DNA from: Acidobacteriota bacterium
GTDB taxonomy: Bacteria; Acidobacteriota; Blastocatellia; RBC074
Direction: 5' to 3'
Length of the DNA stretch: 64,000 nucleotides
NCBI GenBank assembly: GCA_016710075.1
Contig: JADJLO010000001.1
Span: 434,001 to 498,000 of the forward strand
Position 1 is the stretch's first letter, and every line of letters begins with the position of its first letter. Positions 37,240 through 46,121 of this stretch are shown here, in pieces. The notes beneath the pieces are model-generated. The model saw only the letters and a program-made list of their open reading frames with translations. It did no database searches and was not told the DNA's origin. Position numbers and translations under genes: made by a program.

Positions 37240-38691
37240 ATGAAACGAGTACTTGGAACTGGTTTTTTGGTGATGGTATTTATTGGCTGTATGATTATGG
37301 TTTTGATAAACGGGAGCGTTATGGCTGAAGGTATAGAGCAGAAGCCAGATCTGTCGAAGATCAAATTCAGGATGATCGAGACCAACGGCATTAAAATGCA
37401 CATAGCTGAGCAGGGCGAGGGGCCGTTGGTTGTCCTGTGTCATGGATTTCCGGAGTCGTGGTATTCGTGGCGGCATCAGATACCCGCACTGGCGGCGGCA
37501 GGGTTTCACGTGGTGGCGCCGGATCAGCGTGGTTATGGAAAGACGGACAGGCCGGAAGCGATTGAGGATTACAGCACACTGCAGCTTGCTGGAGACATCG
37601 TGGGTCTGGTCAGGGCGCTTGGAAAAGAGAAGGCGATCATAGTCGGGCATGATTGGGGAGCGGCCGTGGCGGCGCAGGCTTCGGTGCTCAGGCCCGATAT
37701 GTTCAAGGCTACGATATTGCTGAGCGTGCCATATGGGCCTCGCAGAAAGGGCGGCACGGCGCCGATGGAGGCGGCCAGGCAGATGCCTGGTCCGAAGGTT
37801 TTTTATCAGGTCTATTTCCAGCAGCCTGGAGTTGCCGAGGCGGAGCTGGAGAAGGATGCACGGCGTACGATTCTGGCAATGCTCTACTTCGCTTCCGGTG
37901 ATGCGCCCGCGGACAAGCGGTTCACTGGATTTTTCGATCGCACCGGCGGAATGCTGAGTTCATTGCAGGTGCCCGAAAAACTGCCTCTCTGGTTGAGCGA
38001 CGCGGACGTTGATTTCTTCGCCGGGCAGTTCAGGGAATCGGGTTTTCGAGGGCCTTTGAACTGGTATCGCAACATAGATCGTAACTGGAAGATTGGGGCG
38101 TTTCTGCTGGATGCGAAGCTCAATCAGCCCTGCCTGTTCATCGCCGGTGAGCACGATGTGGTTGTCGCCGGCTTCGGCAAGGGAGGTTTTGACAGGCTGG
38201 AAGAGAATGTGCCCCACCTGACAAAGAAAGTACTCATACCGGGCAAGGGCCATTGGATCCAGCAGGAGAGCCCGAATGAAGTCAACAGGCTCATGCTCGA
38301 ATTCCTGCAAGCTCAAAATAGAGGAAGAAAGAGAGATTACAAAACAGACGAAATAAACGAAACAAACGGAAAACTTCAAGGGTTGATTAGAGGGGAACTC
38401 TCAAATAGACGTTCACCAAATGAAACCAGACACTTTCACCCTGATGTTTTTTCCGTTTATTTATTTCGTCTGTTTCTGTATTCTCTCTTTTTCCTAGTTT
38501 TTGGGGATAAAGATCACCTGTGGATCGTCTTTCTGGTTGTCGTCGGCGGTTACACCGCGGAGGAAGTTTTTCATGGTGCCGCCGCCATCGACCGCAAAGA
38601 AGGTCAGTTGATCTTTCGTCGCGTGGATGCGAATTGTGGCTCGTGGCAGCCCGTTCTGGCGTACGAAGGTGACTATCTCTTCGTTTCTTGA
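37240..38691 (+). CDS. Alpha/beta hydrolase, epoxide-hydrolase-like, with read-through tail
   Basis: Ribosome site AGAGGA, ATG 37240, signal segment to about residue 30. Catalytic features: oxyanion motif HGFPESW (68-71 onward), nucleophile Asp138 in VGHDWG, and His in GKGHWIQQES near the end. Asp rather than Ser as nucleophile and the HGFP motif point to an epoxide hydrolase or haloalkane-dehalogenase-like enzyme. The natural domain ends near FLQAQN (about 38325). The frame then runs without a stop through a dispersed repeat (DYKTDEINETNGK) and on, antisense to the next gene, to 38691, adding about 120 residues. It overlaps the convergent CDS by 198 bp. Confidence 0.88.
   Translation: MKRVLGTGFLVMVFIGCMIMVLINGSVMAEGIEQKPDLSKIKFRMIETNGIKMHIAEQGEGPLVVLCHGFPESWYSWRHQIPALAAAGFHVVAPDQRGYGKTDRPEAIEDYSTLQLAGDIVGLVRALGKEKAIIVGHDWGAAVAAQASVLRPDMFKATILLSVPYGPRRKGGTAPMEAARQMPGPKVFYQVYFQQPGVAEAELEKDARRTILAMLYFASGDAPADKRFTGFFDRTGGMLSSLQVPEKLPLWLSDADVDFFAGQFRESGFRGPLNWYRNIDRNWKIGAFLLDAKLNQPCLFIAGEHDVVVAGFGKGGFDRLEENVPHLTKKVLIPGKGHWIQQESPNEVNRLMLEFLQAQNRGRKRDYKTDEINETNGKLQGLIRGELSNRRSPNETRHFHPDVFSVYLFRLFLYSLFFLVFGDKDHLWIVFLVVVGGYTAEEVFHGAAAIDRKEGQLIFRRVDANCGSWQPVLAYEGDYLFVS
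38331..38487. repeat. Dispersed repeat, inverted pair at convergent gene ends
   Basis: The left arm (38331-38373, GAGAGATTACAAAACAGACG then AAATAAACGAAACAAACGG) and right arm (38449-38487, ending CGTCTGTTTCTGTATTCTC) are inverted copies around a 75-bp centre. The right end is 6 bp from the stop of the minus-strand gene; the left arm has overwritten the expected 3' end of the hydrolase gene. Confidence 0.88.
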
Positions 38692-41646
38692 AGCGTCGTG
38701 GACAGCCTGCCAGTTGCCGGATTCGAACTGCGAAGCCGGGACGCCGGAGCGATAGCCTTTCATCGACCAGGTGCCGCCGGGATTGATCTGCAGTTCCATG
38801 TTGAATCCTGTTCTGTCAAAAATTCCAAGGTCGGCATGAACAATACCCAGCATCGAGATGGTGTACATGACCTTCCAGGTTCCGGGTAGATATTCCGACA
38901 TTGAGATATCGTTCAGGAGCGGATTACCCTGGCGTGGCGGATCACTCCAGCAGAACTCTGGCGATGATTCAACAATGCAATGGGTAGTGCTGTATTGCTT
39001 CCCGTCGTCACCGTAGCCGGTGAAGCGCCATGAGGACCCGAGGGCTCTTGCGGGCGGGCGGGTGCGAACGAATTCGTTGTTGTCGATCCGGCCTTCCTCA
39101 TCTTCTCCTGGAAGTGGAATTGTCTTGTCCCAGTAAGCCGCGAATGTGACCTCCCAGAACCAGCGGTTCAGTCGCTGGTTGAAAGCTCTGGCCACTCCAA
39201 TGTTCTTCCAGTGGAGATTTATCAATATCTCCCTGTCGGCGGCATTTAAAAGCCATTGATCCAATACCTGACGTGGAGTTCCCTCGGTCGATGCAATCAG
39301 GGAGTTTTCCGGTGTGGTCGAATTGTCGACAGGGAATCCGAACACCCGGGCCCTTTGCGACGGGTTTCTGCCGCTGGTGTCTATCTTGTTCAGATAATTC
39401 TTCGAAGCCATATCCCCGGCCATCCAGTCGCCGGCGTTGCTTAGACTTATTGACGGGCTAAGCGGATTCCTCCCGTTTTGAAGCCGGAATTTGTTGATCA
39501 GATCCAGCAGGTTGCTCTCCTGGGAATCGAGTGGAATTGCCGTCAGGGAATTTGTCGGGGGATTGTTGTTTATCGGAGTCGGTGTGGGAGTGGGAGTCGG
39601 TGTGGGAGTGGGAGTCGGGGTTGGGGTTGGTGTTACGGGGGGATTAGGGGTGGTTGGATTGTTGTTTGAAGTCGAGGCATCGAGAGTCAGCACAACGAAG
39701 GCATTGAATTCAGGGCCTGTTTTCGTTCCCGACATCGGCAATGCCAGTGTTTTTCCGTCGTAAACGCCGGTCAGGACCGGGGTGCCGTAAAAATTCTGGG
39801 CATTGCGGACTTCATATCTGCTGCCGATTTTGAGGACATTCGAGACATCGACATCTACTTTGTCTTTGAGATCCCAGTTATAAACGGCGATATTGGCTCT
39901 TCCGCTTTCGTATTTATTCGGGCGGACGAAGACGTTTGATCCGGTCAGTTTGTTACTGACTGATTTCAGCCAGACGCTGTTTTTGTCTATACCGGTGAGG
40001 GTCTTCCATTCCTGCAGGTTTTTATAACCGCCCTTGACTGCATCGTCGGTGTGGATGAACGGCCAGAGATTGCTTCTTGAAAAATAGCTGTTGTTATCCC
40101 ATTGAGAGTAAGTTGAAGACTTCTGTCCGGCCGGCATCTGCAGGACCATAAGGTCGTTGCCGCCGATAAAGGTATTGCCGGTCATGACGACCTGCTGCCA
40201 TCTTGTGATATAGGTTCCGTTTGCCGAACCGCCGACTACGAAATTATCCCTGAACGTGATGTTTTTGTTTTTATCTAGGGTATAGCCGATGAAGAGCGAT
40301 GTGCCGCGGGTCGTCGGCAGGTGATATGTATAGTTGCTCAGGACGTTGATATTTTCCGGAGGGTTGGTGGTGCTGCCGACCAGGATGTTCTCGACGCGGT
40401 CGTAGGCGCTCTGCGGTCTGGCGGGAGAGCCGTTGTTGAATGAGATGTTGCCTTCAAATGTGATGTTATTGATGTATCCCTGTTCGGTATAGGCCTTCAT
40501 GCCGCTTGAATACTGATCGAACGAGATTACATCGGAGATGATCTTGTTTCCGGTCTGATTCTGGGCATATACGCCGTGACCGTGGCCGCGATAATCAGCA
40601 GTGGCTTCCCAGCCGTTTCTATAAATGATTGCCCCATGAATTTCCGAATCGGTTGCCGTTTGCCAGAATCCTATGCCGTTGCCGCAATCGTGAATGACCA
40701 GATTGATCAGCTTCGAGTGGTGGCCGAAAACATGCAGACCCATGGGACGCTTCTGAGTTCGATCAGGATTCGAGTTAGTCACCTCAAAATCGCGATATGT
40801 TGTCCAGGAGCCCTCGATGCGGATACCGCCGTCGATCGTCGCGCGCTCACCTGGATAAGAGCGCACGGTGATTGATGCGTTTGAATTACCGTTGAGATAG
40901 CTGATCAGCGTCGGCTCTTCTGTTCCGATCAGTTGTGCGTTCGGAGCCTTGTAGGTTCCTCCTCTGAGCCAGATGGTGTCGCCCGGTTTCGCGGGTGAGC
41001 CGGCAGAGAGCGCCTTGACGATGTCCATCGGCCTGTCGATGCTTCCTGGATTGCTCGAACTGCCGTTTGGCGCGACAAATATCCCGGTGATATTTGTTGA
41101 AGATGGTTGCTGTCCGGATGATGCCGGCGCCGGAGTCGGCGTTGGAGTCGGAGTTGGAGTCGGTCTTGGAGTCGGAGTGGCAGTCGGAGTCGGCGTTGGC
41201 GCCGGCGTTGGAGTCGGAGTAGCCGTTGGCCTCGGGGTCGGATTTCCGGAGACGGCAGGCAGGGTGACGGTAAATAAATTGGACAGAAGAGCCGGTGTGG
41301 TCACCGATGTCACGGTCCTCACCTGATAAGTGTAACTTCTGCCGGGCTCGACATTACGATCCGCATAAGTAGTCAGGTTGACCGCAAATGTCGCCAGACT
41401 GGTATAAACATTCGAATTTGCGTCCTGAGAGCGGAAAATCTGAACAGATTTTGCGCCGCCGCCATTGTTCACTCTCCAGTTTAGTTGCACCGAGGTTGAA
41501 GACGTGATCACGCCGTTCAAGCTGATGTTCTGTGATTGCCCCTGAACTGCTCCTGTCAGGCTGTTGCGTGAGATTACTGCCAGAAAACTAATCACACACA
41601 AACAGATTGTCAGGCTGCTATATCGCCACATGCCGACCTTATTCAT
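38494..41646 (-). CDS. Secreted multidomain protein: Fn3, parallel beta-helix, CAP domain
   Basis: 1050 residues. Signal peptide (to about 35), a fibronectin type III domain (about 38-133, VQLNWRVNNGGGAKSVQIFR), and a Pro-Thr repeat linker (about 134-178). A right-handed beta-helix of the DUF1565 kind (about 187-660, FVAPNGSSSNPGSIDRPMDI, DTIWLRGGTYKA, then many N-x-I/F-x-x-N rungs) follows, then a second Pro-Thr linker. A CAP/SCP-like domain (about 712-850, LLDLINKFRLQNGRNPLSPS, HWKNIGVA) and a C-terminal beta domain of unknown type complete it. Probably exported or surface-held and glycan-interacting; the CAP active His/Glu set is only partly recognisable. Confidence 0.88.
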   Translation of the reverse strand: MNKVGMWRYSSLTICLCVISFLAVISRNSLTGAVQGQSQNISLNGVITSSTSVQLNWRVNNGGGAKSVQIFRSQDANSNVYTSLATFAVNLTTYADRNVEPGRSYTYQVRTVTSVTTPALLSNLFTVTLPAVSGNPTPRPTATPTPTPAPTPTPTATPTPRPTPTPTPTPTPAPASSGQQPSSTNITGIFVAPNGSSSNPGSIDRPMDIVKALSAGSPAKPGDTIWLRGGTYKAPNAQLIGTEEPTLISYLNGNSNASITVRSYPGERATIDGGIRIEGSWTTYRDFEVTNSNPDRTQKRPMGLHVFGHHSKLINLVIHDCGNGIGFWQTATDSEIHGAIIYRNGWEATADYRGHGHGVYAQNQTGNKIISDVISFDQYSSGMKAYTEQGYINNITFEGNISFNNGSPARPQSAYDRVENILVGSTTNPPENINVLSNYTYHLPTTRGTSLFIGYTLDKNKNITFRDNFVVGGSANGTYITRWQQVVMTGNTFIGGNDLMVLQMPAGQKSSTYSQWDNNSYFSRSNLWPFIHTDDAVKGGYKNLQEWKTLTGIDKNSVWLKSVSNKLTGSNVFVRPNKYESGRANIAVYNWDLKDKVDVDVSNVLKIGSRYEVRNAQNFYGTPVLTGVYDGKTLALPMSGTKTGPEFNAFVVLTLDASTSNNNPTTPNPPVTPTPTPTPTPTPTPTPTPTPINNNPPTNSLTAIPLDSQESNLLDLINKFRLQNGRNPLSPSISLSNAGDWMAGDMASKNYLNKIDTSGRNPSQRARVFGFPVDNSTTPENSLIASTEGTPRQVLDQWLLNAADREILINLHWKNIGVARAFNQRLNRWFWEVTFAAYWDKTIPLPGEDEEGRIDNNEFVRTRPPARALGSSWRFTGYGDDGKQYSTTHCIVESSPEFCWSDPPRQGNPLLNDISMSEYLPGTWKVMYTISMLGIVHADLGIFDRTGFNMELQINPGGTWSMKGYRSGVPASQFESGNWQAVHDASRNEEIVTFVRQNGLPRATIRIHATKDQLTFFAVDGGGTMKNFLRGVTADDNQKDDPQVIFIPKN

Positions 41647-41790
41647 ATAAAACTCAATGAACCAAAAGTTGGGAAATTATTAATTTAACTTTTTAAAACG
41701 GGGTAAAAAGAATAATGCGAGGGGGAAACGAAAAGCTTCAGCTCGACGACGAGAGGGAGTTTAGCCTACTGATGTCCAGGGGTCAATAAA

Positions 41791-42846
41791 TTAATCAGGG
41801 TCGCCTGTTGGCCTGGCGCTCTCCCGGGTGATTTTCGTGAACTGATCCCCGGCTCCCCGCCTGAGAATGATGAAATCGATCAGGCCCCTGAGGAAGCCGA
41901 ATCCGTATCCGAAATGATAAATGAGAAAGATCAACGGGAGTATCGGGATGAATTTGAGGTTCCGTGATTTGGCGCATGTATAAACTGCCGCGGAAAAGTT
42001 GGCTGCCCCGTACAGTCCGAGATCGAGCATCAGCAACAGGGCGGCGATGCGGCTCAAGGGAGAGGCGAGTGCGAGGAGGATGGTGATTGCTACCCAGAGT
42101 CCCGGTATCAGATGACGGATCGATGCCGGGATCTTGTGTTTTTGTATGACGCGGACTTTCCAGTATCCGTATTGCGTGTACTGGCGAAGCAGGGAAGTCA
42201 GGGATGCTCTGGGCCTGTACCACGAGAGGATCTTTGCTGATTGGTACACTTTCCCCCCGCTGCGATTGATTCGAAGGTTTAATTCATCGTCCTGGTTTCT
42301 GACAAGCTGCTCGTCGAAGAGGCCTAGTTCCAGGAGGCGATCCTTTTTCCAGCAGCCGTAGATGACGGTATCGACCCATCCTTCGAAATGGACATCGTGC
42401 GATCTGGCTCCTCCGACTGCGAATGGAGAGTGGAAGGCAAGGGCAATGGCGCTTTGAAGGTAACCGCCGGCCCTGGTTCTGTGAGCGCCTCCGGCGTTGT
42501 CGGCGCCGGTCTCGATAAGGGTGTCGACGCACTGCCTGATGTAATCGGCGGCATATTCGGTGTGCGCGTCTATTCTGACGATGATTTCGCCGCGGGCTTC
42601 TCTAATGGCAAGGTTCAGGCCCGTAGGCACGATACGCCCTGGATTATCGATCATTCGAATTGCCGGGTGACGCGAGCAGTATTCCAGCAGCAGATCGCGT
42701 GTGCCGTCGTCGCTCATCCCGTCGGCAACTATGATCTCCAATTGGTTTTCGGGATAGTCGCTGCCGAGGATTGAATCGAGGCAGGGAACGATGAAGCTCC
42801 GTTCATTGCGGCAGGGAATGATCACGGTTACTGATGGAAAAGACAT
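41791..42846 (-). CDS. GT2-family glycosyltransferase with membrane segments
   Basis: N-terminal GT-A domain: VTVIIPCRNERSFIVPCLDSIL, metal/nucleotide-site IIVADGMSDDGT and IVRIDAHTEY (DxD-like), then three hydrophobic segments near the C-terminus (ITILLALASPLSRIAALLLML, LKFIPILPLIFLIYHFGYGFG). Such enzymes use a nucleotide sugar at the inner membrane face in polysaccharide synthesis. I chose ATG 42846; the 5' flank is a heptamer repeat without a clear ribosome site, so translation may be weak or coupled. It is the last gene of the minus-strand polysaccharide run. Confidence 0.88.
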   Translation of the reverse strand: MSFPSVTVIIPCRNERSFIVPCLDSILGSDYPENQLEIIVADGMSDDGTRDLLLEYCSRHPAIRMIDNPGRIVPTGLNLAIREARGEIIVRIDAHTEYAADYIRQCVDTLIETGADNAGGAHRTRAGGYLQSAIALAFHSPFAVGGARSHDVHFEGWVDTVIYGCWKKDRLLELGLFDEQLVRNQDDELNLRINRSGGKVYQSAKILSWYRPRASLTSLLRQYTQYGYWKVRVIQKHKIPASIRHLIPGLWVAITILLALASPLSRIAALLLMLDLGLYGAANFSAAVYTCAKSRNLKFIPILPLIFLIYHFGYGFGFLRGLIDFIILRRGAGDQFTKITRESARPTGDPD

Positions 42847-42956
42847 GGGAGAGTTCAAGAGTTCAAAGTTTAAGAGTTATGTTTTACGCCAACGGGACTT
42901 CCCCCAGGGGGCCGCGCCCGGGCGAAAGTTTAAAGTTTCTGATCCGGATAAGTCAG
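42847..42956. repeat. Heptamer-type repeats between GT2 and CapK-like genes
   Basis: GAGTTCAAGAGTTCAAAGTTT (42851 onward) and AAGTTTAAAGTTTC (about 42926) are the same AGTTCAA/AGTTTAA units seen at 16783, around a GC-rich hairpin (CCCCC-A-GGGGG, 42902-42912). This fills the 110-bp gap. Confidence 0.65.
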
Positions 42957-44345
42957 CTAATGATCGAAGTTGCAGACCACGGCTTTGAACTTGCCGTTTG
43001 GAGCCCTGGGGATGGATGCGACGGCTTCGACGGAGACCGGAATATCTCCCATCCTCATCTGCAATCTTTCTTTGATAGTCTTCTCGTTTTCGGATTTAAA
43101 TTCCGGGGCTGGGACATAGAGGACTCGGATGAGGTCGGTTGATTCCTGAATGATCTGAGCCTCGCGAACCGGGAGTCCGTAAAAGACGGGGTTCAGCCAG
43201 TAAACGCGCCGGCCGTCTTTTGCCAGCAGCATATCGTTGGTTCTGCCTTCGATTGCAGAGATTGCCGGCAGGCGGCGACCACAGGCGCAATGATCATCCT
43301 GGGCGGAGAGACGGCCACGGTCGCCCACGACATATCTGATCAAAGGCATGGCGTCATTGAGCAGACCGGTGCATACGAGCCTGCCTGCCTGCCCGGGCTC
43401 GACCGGGCAGGCACCATCATCTTTGAGCGCCTCGGTGACGCCGACTTCGGGCCAGAGGTGCAGTCGCCCATGCTCACACTCACTGGCGGCGGTGACTATC
43501 TCGGCCATTCCGTAGGTTTCGCGAGTCTCGCAGCCAAAACCCTGTCTGATGGTTTCGCGCTGCCAGGGGAAGAGCGGCTCGGCGTTGGTGATGACGACTT
43601 TGATGTTATGGAGTGTCCGCCCCTGATCCGCAGCTTCTCGGGCCAGTGCCGCCGCCGACGAAGAATAGGCGATCATATGCGTCACTCCATAGCTTTCAAT
43701 GGCATCGGCGAAGGCCGATAGATTGCGAGGGCTGACGTGATGCGAAGAAAGATAGAGCTGATTCATCGCCGAGTTCCAGACCCAGAATGGAGGTTTGGTG
43801 ACGGTGGCCGGGATGACCGGCTGACCGCCGAGTATCGCCCAGGGTTGGTGGCGGCTGACATTGTGCCAGAGTCTGTTGCGAAGTTCGTAGAGTGCGAACC
43901 ACCTGCGAACCGCGTCCCGGCTCCACCATAGATCTATCGCCTTGCCGGTCGTGCCGCTGGTTCTCTCGCGATACAGGTCGCGTGTGTGGCAGTCGTCGGA
44001 AACAAAGGCCAGCGGATTTTCGCGGACTGATTCCTTGTCGAGCAGCGGCCAGTTGTTCAGATCTTCCCAGGAGGAGCGATCGCCACGGCGGCGCCGCTCT
44101 TCCCATCCCGCTCGATAAAAGGGAACTCGCGTCGCGGCCTGATGAAGCATTCGTGCGAGACGTTCTTCGCTACGGCTTTTCCATTGTGATGAATTCCAGT
44201 TTTCACGCTCTCGGGCCTCATCGATCAACCTTTCGGTCTCCGGGCCGTAGCGCCATGAATTCAACTGGCGCCCACGGTAACTTGCCGCCAGATTGCGTCC
44301 CCACGGAGGCAGGTGATGATAAATTTTCAGCTTCAGATCGGTCAT
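42957..44345 (-). CDS. CapK/phenylacetate-CoA ligase-like adenylating protein
   Basis: ANL-superfamily enzyme of 462 residues: AMP-binding motif RERTSGTTGKAIDLWWS, then ETYGMAEIVTAASEC, a Cys-rich DDHCACGRRLP loop, and a C-terminal lid beginning EGRTNDMLLAKDG. Relatives next to capsule genes (CapK) or in exopolysaccharide loci activate acids, perhaps for acyl decoration of the glycan; the substrate is not known. ATG at 44345 was preferred to the TTG at 44348. It follows the FemAB-like gene with 10 bp between and belongs to the same transcript. Confidence 0.87.
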   Translation of the reverse strand: MTDLKLKIYHHLPPWGRNLAASYRGRQLNSWRYGPETERLIDEARERENWNSSQWKSRSEERLARMLHQAATRVPFYRAGWEERRRRGDRSSWEDLNNWPLLDKESVRENPLAFVSDDCHTRDLYRERTSGTTGKAIDLWWSRDAVRRWFALYELRNRLWHNVSRHQPWAILGGQPVIPATVTKPPFWVWNSAMNQLYLSSHHVSPRNLSAFADAIESYGVTHMIAYSSSAAALAREAADQGRTLHNIKVVITNAEPLFPWQRETIRQGFGCETRETYGMAEIVTAASECEHGRLHLWPEVGVTEALKDDGACPVEPGQAGRLVCTGLLNDAMPLIRYVVGDRGRLSAQDDHCACGRRLPAISAIEGRTNDMLLAKDGRRVYWLNPVFYGLPVREAQIIQESTDLIRVLYVPAPEFKSENEKTIKERLQMRMGDIPVSVEAVASIPRAPNGKFKAVVCNFDH

Positions 44346-44355
44346 CAAGAGAGAA

Positions 44356-45240
44356 TCAGGTATAACGCAGGAGGCCCGCGAGCTGCTGCAAGCGACGATT
44401 GTTTTTCAGCAATCGAGCCGAGAGCTCAACCAGTCTGACCGTGATCGGATTGACCAGGATTCGCAGCTTCGGCGCAAAGACGATGTGCTGAGTGACGGCT
44501 TCTTTGACATATCCCATGCTCAGCTTGAACTGTTCCAGCGATTCCATTCTCGTCAAAGGCTCCAGCCCGTAACTGACCGCCGCATATCCACGCTCATTCA
44601 AAAAATGATCGGTGACGGTGAAGACCAGCGCATTGTTCGGGTAATACTTCAGGAATTCATTTGCCGATCTGTTGACCTGGATATGGACCCAGTCCTCGAC
44701 TTTGAGGATGATGACATAGGCTGCAAGCTCATTTTCGTAGAATGCTCCCCATGCCTCGAAGGCCGGAGATTGTTCCATGTGGCTGCTGGCAACAATACCT
44801 TTCATGTCTTTGCCGAGCCTTGCCAGAGTATCCCGTTGAGCTGTTTGACCAAGGCTGGCAAGGTCTTCAAAGGTTATCTGCCGGATGGTGCACTGTTTTA
44901 AGCCTCTGCGCACTTTGCTTCTGTTATTGCTGCTGAGCGAGTCGATCGTGTAGGGCTTTCTCGCCGTCCAGATACAGCTTTGATTTAAGTCCGGGTCGGG
45001 CGGGCTAATGAACCTGACGGCGAATGCGCCGTTGATGCGCAATACCTGATCGAGTTCATCACGCTCCGGCGTCACCCACCGATGCGGCGGGAATGAAAAA
45101 TAGACCCGTTTCTGACCGTATGCGTTGTACCACCAGCAGCTTGAAGTCTCGACGACGGTTCGCCCCTGAGCGCGGTACATCGAAACTACGGTTTCGGGCA
45201 ATATCGTACTATCTTTGTCAGTCAATTTTTCGGCACACAT
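44356..45240 (-). CDS. FemAB/GNAT-like acyltransferase in polysaccharide locus
   Basis: 294 residues with a GNAT-type C-terminal half: ELAAYVIILKVEDWVHIQVNRS, FLKYYPNNALVFTVTDHFLNERGYAAVSYGLEPL. This is the pattern of the FemAB-related proteins often met in exopolysaccharide and exosortase-linked loci, usually aminoacyl or acetyl transferases. The first 23 bp overlap the end of the upstream methyltransferase gene, so the two are translationally coupled. The acceptor and donor are unknown. Confidence 0.7.
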   Translation of the reverse strand: MCAEKLTDKDSTILPETVVSMYRAQGRTVVETSSCWWYNAYGQKRVYFSFPPHRWVTPERDELDQVLRINGAFAVRFISPPDPDLNQSCIWTARKPYTIDSLSSNNRSKVRRGLKQCTIRQITFEDLASLGQTAQRDTLARLGKDMKGIVASSHMEQSPAFEAWGAFYENELAAYVIILKVEDWVHIQVNRSANEFLKYYPNNALVFTVTDHFLNERGYAAVSYGLEPLTRMESLEQFKLSMGYVKEAVTQHIVFAPKLRILVNPITVRLVELSARLLKNNRRLQQLAGLLRYT

Positions 45241-46078
45241 AAAAGGCTTTTGCGGCGAGGTTGATGGATCCGCCTGAAAGATTGAACAGCAGCCGGCAAA
45301 ATTCGTAATGCGCGCGGTTGATCAATCTCATCAAGGATGATCCGCGCGCAGGGGCCTGTTCAAGGTGGACCGCTTCGATCTCCATTCCGGCCTGACTGAG
45401 CATTTTGCGCAGTGTTCGGGTGGAGAGGATGAATAAATGGGGTGAAGTCAGTTTGAAATTTGTCCAGCGCCGGTCGATCAGCAGGCAGAGCGGCCCGTAG
45501 TTTCTTGCGATTCGATAGGTGAAGCCGGGAAGATCGAGGAAAAGCCTGCCGTCATTTTTCAGCAGGCGGCTGATTTTTTTAAGATCATCGACTGGAGTCG
45601 AGGAGAAGAACAGTGTGTCCAGATAGGTGACGACATCGAAATGGTCCGAAAGGCCGATGTCTGCCTGGTTGAGCACGGATTGAAATATCCTTATTCCTTT
45701 CCTTCCGGCCTCTTCAGCGGCCACGCGAGAAGGCTCGACGCCGGTGCATTCCCATCCATCCTTGAGAAAATGCTCGAGGAAGTGGCCTCCCGCGCAGCCG
45801 ATGTCCAGAATGGCGCCTGCCGGTTTCATGGCTTTGATTATTTCAGCTTCGCGGAGCAGGCTTTCGGCGCGCCAGGCTCCCAGTTCGCGCTTGAGCTTCT
45901 TCTGATCGGGAATGTATTTTTCCTCGAAGAATTCGCTGACTTCGTCCATGGACCTGCGTGGATTGGAATAAACCAGGCCGCAGGTCCGGCACCTGACAAG
46001 GTGATCGGGCCCGAAGGGAAGGAATTTCCCCGCATCATCCTTGCTGCATATCGGGCATAAAACCCGCTCAAGTTTCAT
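45218..46078 (-). CDS. SAM-dependent methyltransferase with N-terminal zinc ribbon
   Basis: 286 residues. A CPIC...CRTCGLVYSNPR double CxxC zinc ribbon (residues 8-40) precedes a class I Rossmann methyltransferase: AILDIGCAGGHFLEHFLKDG as motif I, YLDTLFFSSTPVDDLKKI later. This combination is common for sugar or glycan methyltransferases in surface polysaccharide loci. Its end overlaps the FemAB-like gene by 23 bp. Confidence 0.87.
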   Translation of the reverse strand: MKLERVLCPICSKDDAGKFLPFGPDHLVRCRTCGLVYSNPRRSMDEVSEFFEEKYIPDQKKLKRELGAWRAESLLREAEIIKAMKPAGAILDIGCAGGHFLEHFLKDGWECTGVEPSRVAAEEAGRKGIRIFQSVLNQADIGLSDHFDVVTYLDTLFFSSTPVDDLKKISRLLKNDGRLFLDLPGFTYRIARNYGPLCLLIDRRWTNFKLTSPHLFILSTRTLRKMLSQAGMEIEAVHLEQAPARGSSLMRLINRAHYEFCRLLFNLSGGSINLAAKAFYVCRKID

Positions 46079-46121
46079 TCATCTCTCCCGGGAGGACATT
46101 GTTTGAATCCGGTTTGCAATA

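Noticed and set aside
39590..39650. CRISPR-like tandem array in the 38494-41646 gene
   Set aside because: The short GTGGGAGT-type units are codons of the Pro-Thr linker, in frame, without spacers of uniform length.
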